From: an uncultured Aquimarina sp.
GTDB taxonomy: Bacteria > Bacteroidota > Bacteroidia > Flavobacteriales > Flavobacteriaceae
DNA: 64,000 nt
Assembly (NCBI RefSeq): GCF_947496855.1
Contig: NZ_CANMED010000003.1
Coordinates: forward strand, 62,001-126,000
Direction of reading: 5' to 3'
Shown here: piece after piece, positions 53,711 to 62,566 of the stretch
How positions within the stretch are numbered: position 1 is the stretch's first letter
Layout of the letters: every line of letters starts with the position of its first letter
Notes under the pieces: generated by a model
Seen by the model: only the letters and a program-made list of their open reading frames with translations
The model's database searches: none
What the model was told of the DNA's origin: nothing
Program-made: the position numbers and the translations under genes

Positions 53711-53840
53711 CAAACATCCCGTATAAGCATAGTAGCGGATTTAAAGCACTTTATTTTCGGATAATGAAATACTTAAATAAAATACAAAACGGTTCGAGTT
53801 TACACTCAAACCGCTATTGCGTTTATACATTTGTTAGGCA
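53711..53840. repeat. attC-like long palindrome, element 6 (best core match)
   Basis: GTATAAGCATAGTAGCGG (53721-53738) pairs with CCGCTATTGCGTTTATAC (53811-53828). The right end carries GTTAGGC (53833-53839), which reads GCCTAAC on the gene strand, a full match to the integron core RYYYAAC/GTTRRRY. It begins directly after the SRPBCC stop codon. Confidence 0.65.
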
Positions 53841-53846
53841 CTGGCT

Positions 53847-54329
53847 TTATTTTACCAATTTAATTATATTTTTCACCATTTCCCCTCTTGCCGTGGTTAT
53901 AAAGCTATCAAATTGTATTTTAGTCATATTAGGGTTTTCCATAAATTCATAACTTGATGTCCATACAATCATTGATTTATTGTAGCCAAAATCAACAACC
54001 TTAATCGTATTGTTCATGTTTTTTGCTGGAACACCTTCGACAACTTGGTAAGAGTAGGTTCTCGTTTTATCATCGAATCCAGTTATTTTTTCTTTAAAGT
54101 GACCGTTCCCGTCTGCAGAAGTACAGACTCTTTCACCACCAATTCCCTTTGGTCCTGTCCATTTTACTTTAGAGACAAAAGATGATAATTCATCAATATT
54201 ATCCATTTTACGAATTTGTCCCCAAACATCGTCTGCTGAGCTCTCAATTTCAACAACTAGTGGTGTTTGTGCTTGTATTGCTAAAATTGAAGAAATGAAT
54301 ACGGTAAATAAAATTGCTGATTTTTTCAT
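53847..54329 (-). CDS. Secreted SRPBCC-family protein
   Basis: A 160-residue protein with a signal peptide (about residues 1-20, ending AIQAQ) and an SRPBCC/polyketide cyclase domain: VVEIESSADDVWGQIRKM, GIGGERVCTS, EKITGFDDKTRTYSYQVVEG and the terminal helix ARGEMVKNIIKLV. Such domains bind hydrophobic ligands. It follows a second secreted SRPBCC gene by 50 bp and a cytoplasmic one further up, all downstream of an ECF sigma gene. Confidence 0.88.
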   Translation of the reverse strand: MKKSAILFTVFISSILAIQAQTPLVVEIESSADDVWGQIRKMDNIDELSSFVSKVKWTGPKGIGGERVCTSADGNGHFKEKITGFDDKTRTYSYQVVEGVPAKNMNNTIKVVDFGYNKSMIVWTSSYEFMENPNMTKIQFDSFITTARGEMVKNIIKLVK

Positions 54330-54379
54330 TGTTTTAAATTTTAAAATATTAATAATAGTTATTTTGTAATTTGGTTGAT

Positions 54380-54997
54380 TTAAGTTTTTATTACTGTAGC
54401 CTTAGGATATGTATTCTTTATTTTTTTGTAAGTGTCAGTACCTCCAGTTACGCGCTCGCCAGTCTCTATATAGTGTTTTAATCCTACAAGCGTTCCAGAT
54501 AATTGATTTTTAAATCCTCCTTTGGCAATTATTCCTAAAAAGACTGGCTTAGTTCTGAATTGAAATTCGTATGAAGCGGTTGAAGTACCATCCCCATTAT
54601 CTTTTACTTTATAAAAAGCTTGAGAATTGTCAAAGTTTAAAGGAAGTTTTGCTCCATCAATTACAACGTTTCTCATTATCATATTTTCGTTATCAATTTC
54701 TGCAATGCGCTCTTTAGACCATTGTATTCCTTTTTCATTAAAATTACATTTGCGTTCAGCTCCTAATTCACCTTTTAAAGAACCATTCGTATATTCAGAA
54801 GTGAAGATATATGGTGAGAAGTTTGATATTTCTCCATAATCCAAAACCATAGCTTTCCATACACGTTCTGCTGGTGCGTCTATTTTTATTTCTACTTTTA
54901 CAGTACGGAACTTTTTAACCATACTTTGGGCTAATGCATTTACACTAATTATTCCTAAGAGTGTGAATGCCAATATTGATTTCATTGTTGTTTTCAT
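54380..54997 (-). CDS. Secreted SRPBCC-family protein
   Basis: A 205-residue protein with a signal peptide (about 1-23, ending VNALAQ) and an SRPBCC domain: VEIKIDAPAERVWKAMVLDY, LGAERKCNFNE, TASYEFQFRTKPVFLGII and the helix GTLVGLKHYIETGE. It is larger than its neighbour, with a 20-residue basic tail. Probable operon member with 53847 and 55056. Confidence 0.88.
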   Translation of the reverse strand: MKTTMKSILAFTLLGIISVNALAQSMVKKFRTVKVEIKIDAPAERVWKAMVLDYGEISNFSPYIFTSEYTNGSLKGELGAERKCNFNEKGIQWSKERIAEIDNENMIMRNVVIDGAKLPLNFDNSQAFYKVKDNGDGTSTASYEFQFRTKPVFLGIIAKGGFKNQLSGTLVGLKHYIETGERVTGGTDTYKKIKNTYPKATVIKT

Positions 54998-55055
54998 AGT
55001 TCTAAATTTTTAGTTATATAGCTTTGATATGTTATTTATACGGGTGTCACAAAAC

Positions 55056-55559
55056 CTAAGCAATTCTCTTTGAGAGCCTTTCAATTTCTTTTGCTTTATT
55101 CTGACTTGGCTTTCCTGTTTCAACAAAGTGTTTCAAATCATTAGGAATGTGAATAAGTTGTTTGTTTAATTGCAGTTTCATCATAGGATTCATGATACTG
55201 CCAACCAAACCTTTAGTTTTTACTAAAAGATGCATGTTCACTTTTGTGCTTTGTGTGCTTATTTTGGTAAGTTGCCAGTTGTTGATAGCTGTATCCACAA
55301 AGAATGGAAAGCCTTCAACAACTTCGTATTCTAAGATGTAATAACTAGAGTCAAATTTTTTGATGACCTCTTTGATTGTACCCGAAGGTAATTCGCAAGC
55401 CCGATTGTTTGAAGGTGCTCCATTAATTGATGGTGGACCAAACGCTTTAGAATGATTTAAGCCCGATGCCCATTCGTAAGCATCGCCAAATTGATTACCT
55501 AATACTTCCCAAACTGCTTCTATTGGTTTGTTGATGATTATTTCTTTTTTAAATTCCAC
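55056..55559 (-). CDS. SRPBCC-family protein, cytoplasmic
   Basis: A 167-residue SRPBCC protein without a signal peptide, starting with GTG (MEFKKEIIINKPIEAVWEVL). It shows GAPSNNRACELPSGTIKE and the terminal helix HIPNDLKHFVETGKPSQNK, close to the secreted neighbour at 54380 in the FVETG motif. Third of three consecutive paralogues behind the ECF sigma gene, about 130 bp downstream of it with a hairpin in between. Confidence 0.88.
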   Translation of the reverse strand: MEFKKEIIINKPIEAVWEVLGNQFGDAYEWASGLNHSKAFGPPSINGAPSNNRACELPSGTIKEVIKKFDSSYYILEYEVVEGFPFFVDTAINNWQLTKISTQSTKVNMHLLVKTKGLVGSIMNPMMKLQLNKQLIHIPNDLKHFVETGKPSQNKAKEIERLSKRIA

Positions 55560-55627
55560 GTCAATAAATTTTATAGTATTAATGATTTACTGTTTTGATA
55601 CAGGAAAGTATAATGTGTTACAAAACG

Positions 55628-55660
55628 ACAAAGGCTACTCCGATATGGAGTAACCTTTGT
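55628..55660. terminator. Hairpin after the sigma gene
   Basis: ACAAAGG-C-TACTCC pairs with GGAGTA-A-CCTTTGT, 13 pairs around one A/C mismatch, loop GATAT. It lies 29 bp after the sigma stop codon and could end or attenuate transcription before the SRPBCC genes. The T-tract on the minus strand is short. Confidence 0.5.
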
Positions 55661-55688
55661 AACTAGTTATAAGAAGCTTTTTGGCAGC

Positions 55689-56561
55689 TTATAACTTGAA
55701 ATAACCAGAAAGTTTATTGTTATTTATAAGTTCATTAATAATTGTGTCTTTATCGAAGTCTTCTTTAACAGGATGCTCTTGAAATAATTTAGTGTAAGTC
55801 GAAGTGAAATCGTCTAAAGCTTCTTTATGTTTATGCTCAACAAAATCTTTTACCTTCGTTTTTGTTTTGATATTGAAAAGCATTTTTTCTTCATCTAAAA
55901 CACCCATTTGTTTCAAAGCTTTTGCTTTTTTAGGACATCGACATGGGTTTTCTTTTTTTACTAGTCCGCATTTATTGTTCATGTAGTTAAACAAATCCTT
56001 ACGGGCTCTATGAAGTTTTATCCTAAAATTTTGAGGACTTATACCAAAAATATCCGCTCCAAGCGTATGATCAATTCCAAAACTTGCTCCTATAATAAAA
56101 ATTAAGCGCTGTTCTCTATTTAAACACATAATCATTCCACTCATACATTGAACTTGCATTTCTTTTGATAGCTCTTGGTAGCTTATTTCTTCCTCAATGC
56201 TTAATTCAGGATTTGGAACTTGGTCTAAGCGTTCTCCATAATTATCAAAATCAGAAAATTGCGCTTCGCCTTTTCTTCTTTTGGATTGTAAAAACTCGTT
56301 GACAACAATACGATAAAGCCATGTTCTAAATTTACTTTTAAAGTTGAATTGTCCTAATTTGGTAATTACTTTAATAAGAACTTCTTGGGTCAAATCCTGA
56401 GCGTCTACGGGATTGTGACACATTTTCCACGCCACGTGGTAAATAAATGGCTGATGAAAGTTTATAATGTCATTTAAGGCTTCTTTGTCGCCTTGTATGG
56501 CTTGTTTTACAAGACTTTGTTGTTCTGTATCTGAATATGATTTACTTAAAGGAAATTGCAT
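55689..56561 (-). CDS. ECF-type RNA polymerase sigma factor with Cys-containing C-terminal extension
   Basis: A 290-residue sigma factor, longer than the usual 160-200. Region 2 spans about 20-95 (LTQEVLIKVITKLGQFNFKS, WLYRIVVNEFLQSKRRKG) and region 4 about 135-195 (LGADIFGISPQNFRIKLHRA). After it comes a segment CGLVKKENPCRCPKKAKAL (three Cys at about 199, 207 and 209) and about 80 charged residues, a C-terminal domain that may bind a metal and sense a signal in place of an anti-sigma factor; none is visible nearby. The three SRPBCC genes downstream are candidate targets. Confidence 0.88.
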   Translation of the reverse strand: MQFPLSKSYSDTEQQSLVKQAIQGDKEALNDIINFHQPFIYHVAWKMCHNPVDAQDLTQEVLIKVITKLGQFNFKSKFRTWLYRIVVNEFLQSKRRKGEAQFSDFDNYGERLDQVPNPELSIEEEISYQELSKEMQVQCMSGMIMCLNREQRLIFIIGASFGIDHTLGADIFGISPQNFRIKLHRARKDLFNYMNNKCGLVKKENPCRCPKKAKALKQMGVLDEEKMLFNIKTKTKVKDFVEHKHKEALDDFTSTYTKLFQEHPVKEDFDKDTIINELINNNKLSGYFKL

Positions 56562-56643
56562 AATTAAAGGATTTTCGATTTAGATACAGAATATTACAAA
56601 GTGTTACAAAAGTTCTTGGGTACTCAATTGGTTTTCTGAGCCT

Positions 56644-56904
56644 ATGCCTAACACACGAGTATTGTTACTATTAATTATATCTAGTAGTATATGTAATTAA
56701 TTACAAATACTTACAAACGTATCGTATTGCAACTCGTTTTCTTTGTAAGATTCTAAAAATTACGTCCTCATATTACAAAATGATATATTCTTACTGGCAA
56801 TCGCTACTTACAAAATATTAGTAGTGATAGCGAGGCCGGTTTTTATAGATAAATAAAATCGTCAGGGTCAATAGTCACAATTTATGTTTTATACCTTGTT
56901 GCAC
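56644..56904. repeat. attC-like element, element 7 (borders uncertain)
   Basis: The left end carries GCCTAAC (full RYYYAAC match, 56646-56652) and the right end TTTTATACCTTGTTGCACAC just after the DUF4349 stop codon. In between are a palindrome near 56690-56715 (GTATATGTAATTAATTAC...) and another near 56800-56840 (TCGCTACT/AGTAGTGATAGCGA). It may be two elements. No gene is seen in the 350-bp gap. Confidence 0.35.
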
Positions 56905-56911
56905 ACTGGCT

Positions 56912-57781
56912 TTATTCTTTTCGGTTTATTATTCTGTCAAATAATTTTAATTTATCAATTCCAAGTAATACCAAATAAGCAAATAAACTTAAGAAAAAGA
57001 AGGTTACCATAATTCGAAGATAAATCTTAACTGTCCATTCCAATGCTACTTTTACTCTCTGCATAGTTCCTATCTTCACTTCTTTGCCTTCTAAAAGAGA
57101 AAATTGGACTGTACAAAATTCATTTTCATCATCAAAATCTCCAAGACTAACACCAAGTCCTTGAAGTTGCTGTTCTATTTCGAGAATACGGTTTTCTAAT
57201 CCCATATATTCATCTATTTTTCCACCTTTTGATTTTAATTCGATTAATGAGGTTCTGATTTTTTCTAATGATTGTTTTTTAGCATTTAGTTCCTTGTATT
57301 CATTTGTCTTATCTTTCTTTGTTATTTGCTTTGCTTGTACTTTACCAATTGTTATTAATTGACTATACAAATCGTCAAAATTTTCAGGAGGAACTCCAAT
57401 TACTAGATTCAATTTTCGATATCCTTTGTTTCCACTTTTCTGCTCGAATTGGATTAATGCGTCAAGTTTTTTAATCGTTTCTCTAGATGATTTTTCTTCT
57501 TTTTCAAAGTTTGAAGATTTCGTTTTAATTTCTGCAATTTTTTCATACTTCTGGTCAACTTTTATTGCAGATTGATTTCTAGTACCTGATTTTACTTCAT
57601 ATTTCTTCGTTGCGTAGTTCCTTTTGGAGTTAGAAATATTATCAAAAAACTGAGATTGATTCGGTGTCTCATCAAATGTTTTTGTATAACCATACATCAG
57701 TCTGAAAATGAATAAAATTGCAAAAACTAATATTAGCCAAAGAATCAACTTTTTTAATCGTTTCTTAAATGATTGTTTCAT
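56912..57781 (-). CDS. DUF4349-type membrane protein with coiled coil
   Basis: A 289-residue protein: N-terminal membrane segment (about 11-28), a periplasmic region whose GYRKLNLVIGVPPENFDDLY is typical of DUF4349, a coiled coil (about 145-215: NAKKQSLEKIRTSLIELK...ENRILEIEQQLQ) and a C-terminal membrane helix (about 255-277) followed by a short basic tail. The two membrane helices place the coiled coil in the periplasm. Function unknown; DUF4349 proteins are sometimes linked to envelope stress. Confidence 0.82.
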   Translation of the reverse strand: MKQSFKKRLKKLILWLILVFAILFIFRLMYGYTKTFDETPNQSQFFDNISNSKRNYATKKYEVKSGTRNQSAIKVDQKYEKIAEIKTKSSNFEKEEKSSRETIKKLDALIQFEQKSGNKGYRKLNLVIGVPPENFDDLYSQLITIGKVQAKQITKKDKTNEYKELNAKKQSLEKIRTSLIELKSKGGKIDEYMGLENRILEIEQQLQGLGVSLGDFDDENEFCTVQFSLLEGKEVKIGTMQRVKVALEWTVKIYLRIMVTFFFLSLFAYLVLLGIDKLKLFDRIINRKE

Positions 57782-57805
57782 ATTTCAAATGTTTGTTTTG
57801 CTTGT

Positions 57806-57882
57806 GTATAATGTTCTCATATATGATTTGTTGCGTATTTTAAGTACTTAATTTAGTAAATACGGTGCTGTGGTGTTGTATT
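57806..57882. repeat. attC-like element, element 8
   Basis: GTATTTTAAGTACTTAATTT faces TAGTAAATAC within an AATGTTC...GTGTTGTATT frame, and the left end matches the consensus TTCTCATATATGATTTGTTG seen in other elements. Short and partly degenerate. Confidence 0.3.
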
Positions 57883-57885
57883 TTT

Positions 57886-58047
57886 TCAATTCGTTGTTAT
57901 TTCGTAAGGTTTTTTGGAAATCCATATAGTGTAACTTTTTCCGTAAGTACTTCCACTCTTAATCATTAGCCGTATTCCACTCAAATCTTGTCCATTTACC
58001 GAATTAAAAATCATTGTCATTAGTATTATGAATGTCGTTTTTCTCAT
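57886..58047 (-). CDS. Short secreted peptide or gene remnant
   Basis: A 53-residue frame begins MRKTTFIILMTMIFNSVNGQ, a good signal peptide, and continues DLSGIRLMIKSG and SYTIWISKKPYEITTN to a TGA. No family recognised. It ends 4 bp before an attC-like element, so it may be a small cassette of its own. Confidence 0.4.
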   Translation of the reverse strand: MRKTTFIILMTMIFNSVNGQDLSGIRLMIKSGSTYGKSYTIWISKKPYEITTN

Positions 58048-58050
58048 AAG

Positions 58051-58130
58051 CGCCACAACATGTTTGTGTATGACTTGTTACGTGAGCAACTAAGATAGCA
58101 AATTGCAGTAAAGACATTGTTAGCTTTGAC
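58051..58130. repeat. attC-like element, element 9
   Basis: Left end CCACAACATGTTTGTGTATGACTT matches the left ends at 40113 and 43627, shortened here to its core CACAACATGTTTGTG; right end CATTGTTAGCTTTGAC carries GTTAGC. It lies between the minus-strand small ORF and the plus-strand beta-lactamase-family gene. Confidence 0.4.
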
Positions 58131-58202
58131 ATGAAAATAGAATTTATACTGTAACAAAACTTATACTGATTCGTCATTAAAATGTAATAAATTACTAAAT
58201 TT

Positions 58203-59243
58203 ATGAAACGTATTTTTTCTATTCTATTATTATTTATTTCAATAATTTTTATAAACTGTAAAAATCACACTTCTATAGATTCTTATATAAAAGAACTAGC
58301 AACAAAAGGTAATTTTAACGGAAACGTCTTAGTAGTTCTAAATGGAGAAAAAGTTTACGAAAATTCTTTTGGATTTTCAGATGGCTCTAAAACAGTAAAA
58401 CTTAATAAAGAGTTCCGTTTTGATTTAGGTTCTGTATATAAAGAATTTCCAGCAGTTTCAATCATGCAACTTCAAGAAAAAGGATTAGTTAATTTAGAGG
58501 ATAAAATAAATGTATATTTAAAAGATTTACCAAGTTGGGCATCAACAATTTCAATTAAAAATTTATTACAATACACAAGTGGTCTTCCAGAGGTTGAATG
58601 GGATAAATATTTTAAAATAGATGAACGAATTACTAATGAAAAAATTAAAGAAGATTTATTAAATATAAAAGAGTTAGAGTTTAAGCCAGGTACAGATTAC
58701 TTATATACCAATCATAGTCCAATGTTATTGTCTCAAATTGTAGAAAAAATCACAAACCAAACTTTTAAAGAGTATGTTACTCAAAATTTATTCACTCCTT
58801 TTTCATTAAAAGATGCAATAATTCATCCACAAGCTCCATATTTAGATAAAAGCTTAATGGCTATTCCTTTTAATGATGATTATGAGGAAGATTCTTATAA
58901 AGTAACAATCTCAGGAGCTATTTTTAGTTTAACTGCAGATGATTTATATAATTGGATAGAAAACCTTCATTCTTATAAAATTATAAATCAAGAATCAATA
59001 AAATTCTTGTCTGAAGAAGCAGATTTTTTTGGAAATATTCAATCTCCTTTAGGTTCTGTAGAATGGGCAAAGAATAGAATTATTGAACATTCTCATCATG
59101 GTTCTGCTGGGAATTATGAATGTATTGTAAGAAGATTTAATAATGATAAAGATGTGTTAACTATTATAGTTCAAACAAATCAGAAACATGAAAATGTAGG
59201 TGATATTTCAGATGAAATCAAAAATATTTTAAAATTCAATTAA
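58203..59243 (+). CDS. Serine beta-lactamase-family hydrolase, lipoprotein
   Basis: A 346-residue lipoprotein (lipobox FINC, C19) of the class C/PBP-like family. The active-site motif is SVYK (FDLGSVYKEFPA, about residues 77-80), the Tyr motif YTN (about 165-167) and the third box is replaced by HHGSAG near the end. It is one of only two plus-strand genes in the accessory region and is flanked by attC-like elements, so it may be an inverted cassette. It is not close in sequence to the two other family members here. Confidence 0.88.
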   Translation: MKRIFSILLLFISIIFINCKNHTSIDSYIKELATKGNFNGNVLVVLNGEKVYENSFGFSDGSKTVKLNKEFRFDLGSVYKEFPAVSIMQLQEKGLVNLEDKINVYLKDLPSWASTISIKNLLQYTSGLPEVEWDKYFKIDERITNEKIKEDLLNIKELEFKPGTDYLYTNHSPMLLSQIVEKITNQTFKEYVTQNLFTPFSLKDAIIHPQAPYLDKSLMAIPFNDDYEEDSYKVTISGAIFSLTADDLYNWIENLHSYKIINQESIKFLSEEADFFGNIQSPLGSVEWAKNRIIEHSHHGSAGNYECIVRRFNNDKDVLTIIVQTNQKHENVGDISDEIKNILKFN

Positions 59244-59434
59244 GTATTAAAAGGCTTATGTTAAATTTATTGTTTCAGAAATTCCTGTGAATCTGTTGTT
59301 AATAACTCTGAAAACTGACTTGAAGTACTTTGTGCAAAATTCCGTTGTCACCTTTTACAAAGTCGATAATTTAATTATTTTATTTTATAGGTTTTCTCCA
59401 TTTTACATTTAAATTTAGGTGTTTTTTGCTTGTA

Positions 59435-59568
59435 GATAACCTGTTCGTATATGGTTAATTGCGTTGGTAAGCACTAAGCTAGTAAATAGAAAACGAACTA
59501 AAAGAAAATTCGCAGGATTTTCCTAGTACACTCAAACTAGCAATTAACTATATACGTCTTTGTTGAAG
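59435..59568. repeat. attC-like long palindrome, element 10
   Basis: CGTATATGGTTAATTGC (59446-59462) pairs with GCAATTAACTATATACG (59540-59556), 16 of 17. A second inner pair, GCTAGT/ACTAGC, follows. Ends are GATAACC and TTGTTGAAGC. The 374-bp gap around it holds no gene. Confidence 0.65.
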
Positions 59569-59617
59569 CTCGTTAAGTTTATCACTTTTTTATAAGCAAA
59601 TTTCACACATTAGTTAA

Positions 59618-60817
59618 CTAATTATTTAAGAGAAAATTAAGTAAATTTATTTGAAACTTATTTTTGTTTTCTGAATTGGTAAAAAACACATAACCTACCT
59701 TCTTTTCTAGATTAAGCATGTATAGTGCTGTATTACTTAAGTTATCACCTCCGTGAGAGTAATGGGTGCCATAACCAGATTCTTCAATACCAATTCCTAA
59801 TCCATATTTCTGTTCTTTTGATCTTTCAGTTGCTAGTTTCCTTGATTGTATTTTTAATAGCTCTTTAAGACCGTTTTCTGATAATATTTTATTATTCATA
59901 ATCGCCATTAAAAAATTTGAAAATTCTTTCGATTCTGTTTGTAGACTAGCCGATGCTTTAAAACCAGGATCTTTTGCACTGTTCCCATACCCTTTATTTA
60001 GTTTACCTCTAAAATGACCATTAGCACGATGATTTTCAATATAATCATTCCAAACAAAACTAGAATTTTTCATTTCTAGAGGTTTAAAAATAACTGTTTT
60101 AATCAAGCCTTGTAGTTCATTCTTTTCAACTCCTTTAAGATGAGCAATTACTTTAGCCAAATATTCATAACCTTCTCCTGAATATTGAAATTTAGTTCCC
60201 GGTTCAAATTGTATAGTAAGCTTCCTATCTGGATCATAATTGCCTTCTTTATCTAGAAATCTCCAATTAGGAAATCCACTCGTATGAGATAATACCATTC
60301 TAGCGGTAATTGCTTTATACCGCTCATCGTAAGCAATGTCTGGGTATTTCATATAGGTATATAGTGGTGTGTCCAAATCAAGAAGGCCATCGTCTATCAT
60401 TTTCAAAGTAAAAAAACTGAACACTGTTTTAGACATAGAAGCAGCATCAAAAATGGTATAATCATCTACTTTCTCGTTGGTTTCATTATTTTTAACTCCT
60501 AATGCATTGTGATACACTATTTTATTATCATTAATAAATGCTATAGAAAGTCCTGGCATATTTAGTGAATCCATTTGATGTTTAATAAAGGCATCCATTT
60601 CAGATTTAGAGATAAGATTACCATTAAAAGATCGAATTGAATCTTGGTTTTTGGTCTTCTCATTTTCTGAACGATTCATTGTAACAATACCTATTTTTCC
60701 TTGTATTCTATTTATAGTTATAATTGAACCAGTCACATAAGATGGCATAGAAATTAATAATATTAATAAGGAAGTATAAAATAGATGTCTTGATTTTGAT
60801 TTTTGTTGATGATTCAT
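59618..60817 (-). CDS. Serine beta-lactamase-family hydrolase
   Basis: A 399-residue hydrolase from ATG 60817 (MNHQQKSKSRHLFYTSLLIL); the longer frame starts with GTG inside debris of another gene. The signal/anchor covers about 11-32. Active site SMSK (ASMSKTVFSF), YSGEGY for the Tyr motif (Gly in place of Asn) and HSHGGDN as third box. Exported; the substrate is unknown, and most family members of this kind are esterases or peptidases. Confidence 0.88.
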   Translation of the reverse strand: MNHQQKSKSRHLFYTSLLILLISMPSYVTGSIITINRIQGKIGIVTMNRSENEKTKNQDSIRSFNGNLISKSEMDAFIKHQMDSLNMPGLSIAFINDNKIVYHNALGVKNNETNEKVDDYTIFDAASMSKTVFSFFTLKMIDDGLLDLDTPLYTYMKYPDIAYDERYKAITARMVLSHTSGFPNWRFLDKEGNYDPDRKLTIQFEPGTKFQYSGEGYEYLAKVIAHLKGVEKNELQGLIKTVIFKPLEMKNSSFVWNDYIENHRANGHFRGKLNKGYGNSAKDPGFKASASLQTESKEFSNFLMAIMNNKILSENGLKELLKIQSRKLATERSKEQKYGLGIGIEESGYGTHYSHGGDNLSNTALYMLNLEKKVGYVFFTNSENKNKFQINLLNFLLNN

Positions 60818-60860
60818 TTTTTCGTTTTTTTGATTGATGTTATATAATAATGTGTGCAGT

Positions 60861-61016
60861 TTAAAATACACATTTTAATTTTAACCATAATGGAACAGCA
60901 TCACTTCCGTATTTGTCCATTAAGCCAAATAATGTAGCCTTTTCAGATTGACTAGAATATACGTATGCAATTCTACAACTTATCAATGGTGGTGCATTTT
61001 TACTCGCTCTGTAACT
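60861..61016 (-). pseudogene. C-terminal gene fragment between two exported-protein genes
   Basis: On the minus strand a frame overlapping the end of the S41 gene reads ASKNAPPLISCRIAYVYSSQ and then SEKATLFGLMDKYGSDAVPL...LKLKCVF to a TAA at 60861. It is coding-like but has no start. It is a left-over 3' end of an unidentified gene. Confidence 0.4.
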
Positions 61017-62427
61017 CGCTAATCGCATTTAAAGTATTCTTTTTGTCTTGTTCTAAATCGTTTACTACATATCTGAAAAATGTCTGTCTATCTTTGGGGT
61101 AATTCAATTCGTAATGAACAGGAACTCCAATGTTTTCGTAAAGTTTACCATTCTTATCTGTGTAAATTTCGTTTGAAACTGAAAAATACCATCCGTTTGG
61201 TAAAGTCTTTTGTAAAGCATCTGAAATTGCTCCATTTGTATGTGAGCCAATACGCTTTAAATTATTTAATTCCATTGAACTTAAAGCCATCATATCGGTT
61301 GCGCTTGCCGATTGTTGGGAAGTCATTAGGTAAACTGGTTTTGTATAAGGGTTTTTGGCAGGCTCTAAATAAATCGGTGTTTTTTTGGTGAAGTCATTAT
61401 TGTGTCTTGCTTTTTTTACACCGATTTGTTTTTTATCAACGTTAAATCTTCTCAAAATTTCTAAGGCCACTACATCTTGACCACCACCATTAAAACGAAC
61501 ATCTATAATAATATGTTTTGTTTCTTTTAGGTCTTGCATTATTGTATCCATTAACTTACTTATTCCAATTACCTCTTCTGCAATTTGTTTTTCGTAATTC
61601 AAACTGTCAAATACGTCCATGTAAGTTGAAATATATCCGTTTTCTTTAACTAGACTATCATTTAAGTTCAAATCTGCATACAGAAACATTGTTTTAATTT
61701 GAATATAGCCGACATTGTTTTCCATCTTCCCCCATTTTATAAGCCACGAATCTTTGGTCAAATCCTCTTTAAGATAATAATCTGCAACAATTTCAGCAAT
61801 CTCAAAATCGCCATATTCTTTTAATTCTTCCGTTTCTTCGTCTTCAATTTCAGACTGAATTTGACTCTCTGCCAATTCGTAAATTTCATCCGTTGGTTCT
61901 ATTGAACCGTGGTTGTCTTTTAATCTTTCAATCATATCTTCCATCACTAAAAATAAGTTAACTTCCGTACTTTTTGAGTCGATTTTATTTTTTGCTTTTT
62001 TGTAAAGACTGTCCCAATCAACATTATTGAGGTCTAAATAAGCATAATGATTTTTGTAGGTATTTGCAAAAACCTCAAAATTATATGAGATGTCGTTTTT
62101 GTCTTTTAAATTTTCATGGCACAAGTCTGGAAACTTGTTTAATCTTACATAGCGATATTTGCTAAATCCACGTTCTATGGTAAGGGTATCATTTGAAATT
62201 TGTATTGAGTTTTTAACTTCTGAAATATCGCCTTCTTTTACAGGTAAACAAGAGACATCTGTTATGTCAAAATATTTATAAGTATTAGCGTCTATTTTAA
62301 GAATTTTTCCATAACCTATAGATTCCCAAATTCCTTTGATTGAGTTATTTTTATCGTTATTTGGTTTGCAACCAATTAATAAAATTAAAATTAGTAGAAT
62401 AGCAGAAAGAGTAGCTTTAGTTCGCAT
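61000..62427 (-). CDS. S41-family (C-terminal processing) peptidase, lipoprotein
   Basis: A 475-residue lipoprotein (lipobox LIGC, C20). The S41 core lies in the C-terminal half: IIIDVRFNGGGQDVVALEIL, then PVYLMTSQQSASATDMMALS, where the Ser in SASATDM is the presumed nucleophile, and RIGSHTNGAISDAL. The N-terminal half is an S41-associated helical domain with an acidic stretch (IQSEIEDEETEELKEYGDFE). No PDZ domain is visible. Retaining the nucleophile suggests an active peptidase; some paralogues are interaction proteins. Confidence 0.85.
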   Translation of the reverse strand: MRTKATLSAILLILILLIGCKPNNDKNNSIKGIWESIGYGKILKIDANTYKYFDITDVSCLPVKEGDISEVKNSIQISNDTLTIERGFSKYRYVRLNKFPDLCHENLKDKNDISYNFEVFANTYKNHYAYLDLNNVDWDSLYKKAKNKIDSKSTEVNLFLVMEDMIERLKDNHGSIEPTDEIYELAESQIQSEIEDEETEELKEYGDFEIAEIVADYYLKEDLTKDSWLIKWGKMENNVGYIQIKTMFLYADLNLNDSLVKENGYISTYMDVFDSLNYEKQIAEEVIGISKLMDTIMQDLKETKHIIIDVRFNGGGQDVVALEILRRFNVDKKQIGVKKARHNNDFTKKTPIYLEPAKNPYTKPVYLMTSQQSASATDMMALSSMELNNLKRIGSHTNGAISDALQKTLPNGWYFSVSNEIYTDKNGKLYENIGVPVHYELNYPKDRQTFFRYVVNDLEQDKKNTLNAISELQSE

Positions 62428-62495
62428 AACATTATTTGATTTTCACTCTAAAGATTACATTTTTTTATGTTTGTTACAGTTTTTCTTAAATGCAC

Positions 62496-62545
62496 CACAA
62501 CATGCGGGGATATATTACTATTACATTTAGTACCGCTTGTTATTA
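62496..62545. repeat. Compact attC-like palindrome, element 11
   Basis: GCGG...TTACTA faces TTAGTA-CCGC around a short loop, with ACAACATG on the left and CTTGTTATTA on the right. At 50 bp it is the shortest element with the AAC/GTT arrangement. Confidence 0.4.
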
Positions 62546-62566
62546 ATTATGAACGTATACTAAACA

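Noticed and set aside
43859-60817. Calling the three serine hydrolases antibiotic-resistance beta-lactamases
   Set aside because: They keep the SxxK motif, but the KTG box is absent or replaced and the Tyr motif is YSG in one. Esterase or peptidase roles are as likely.
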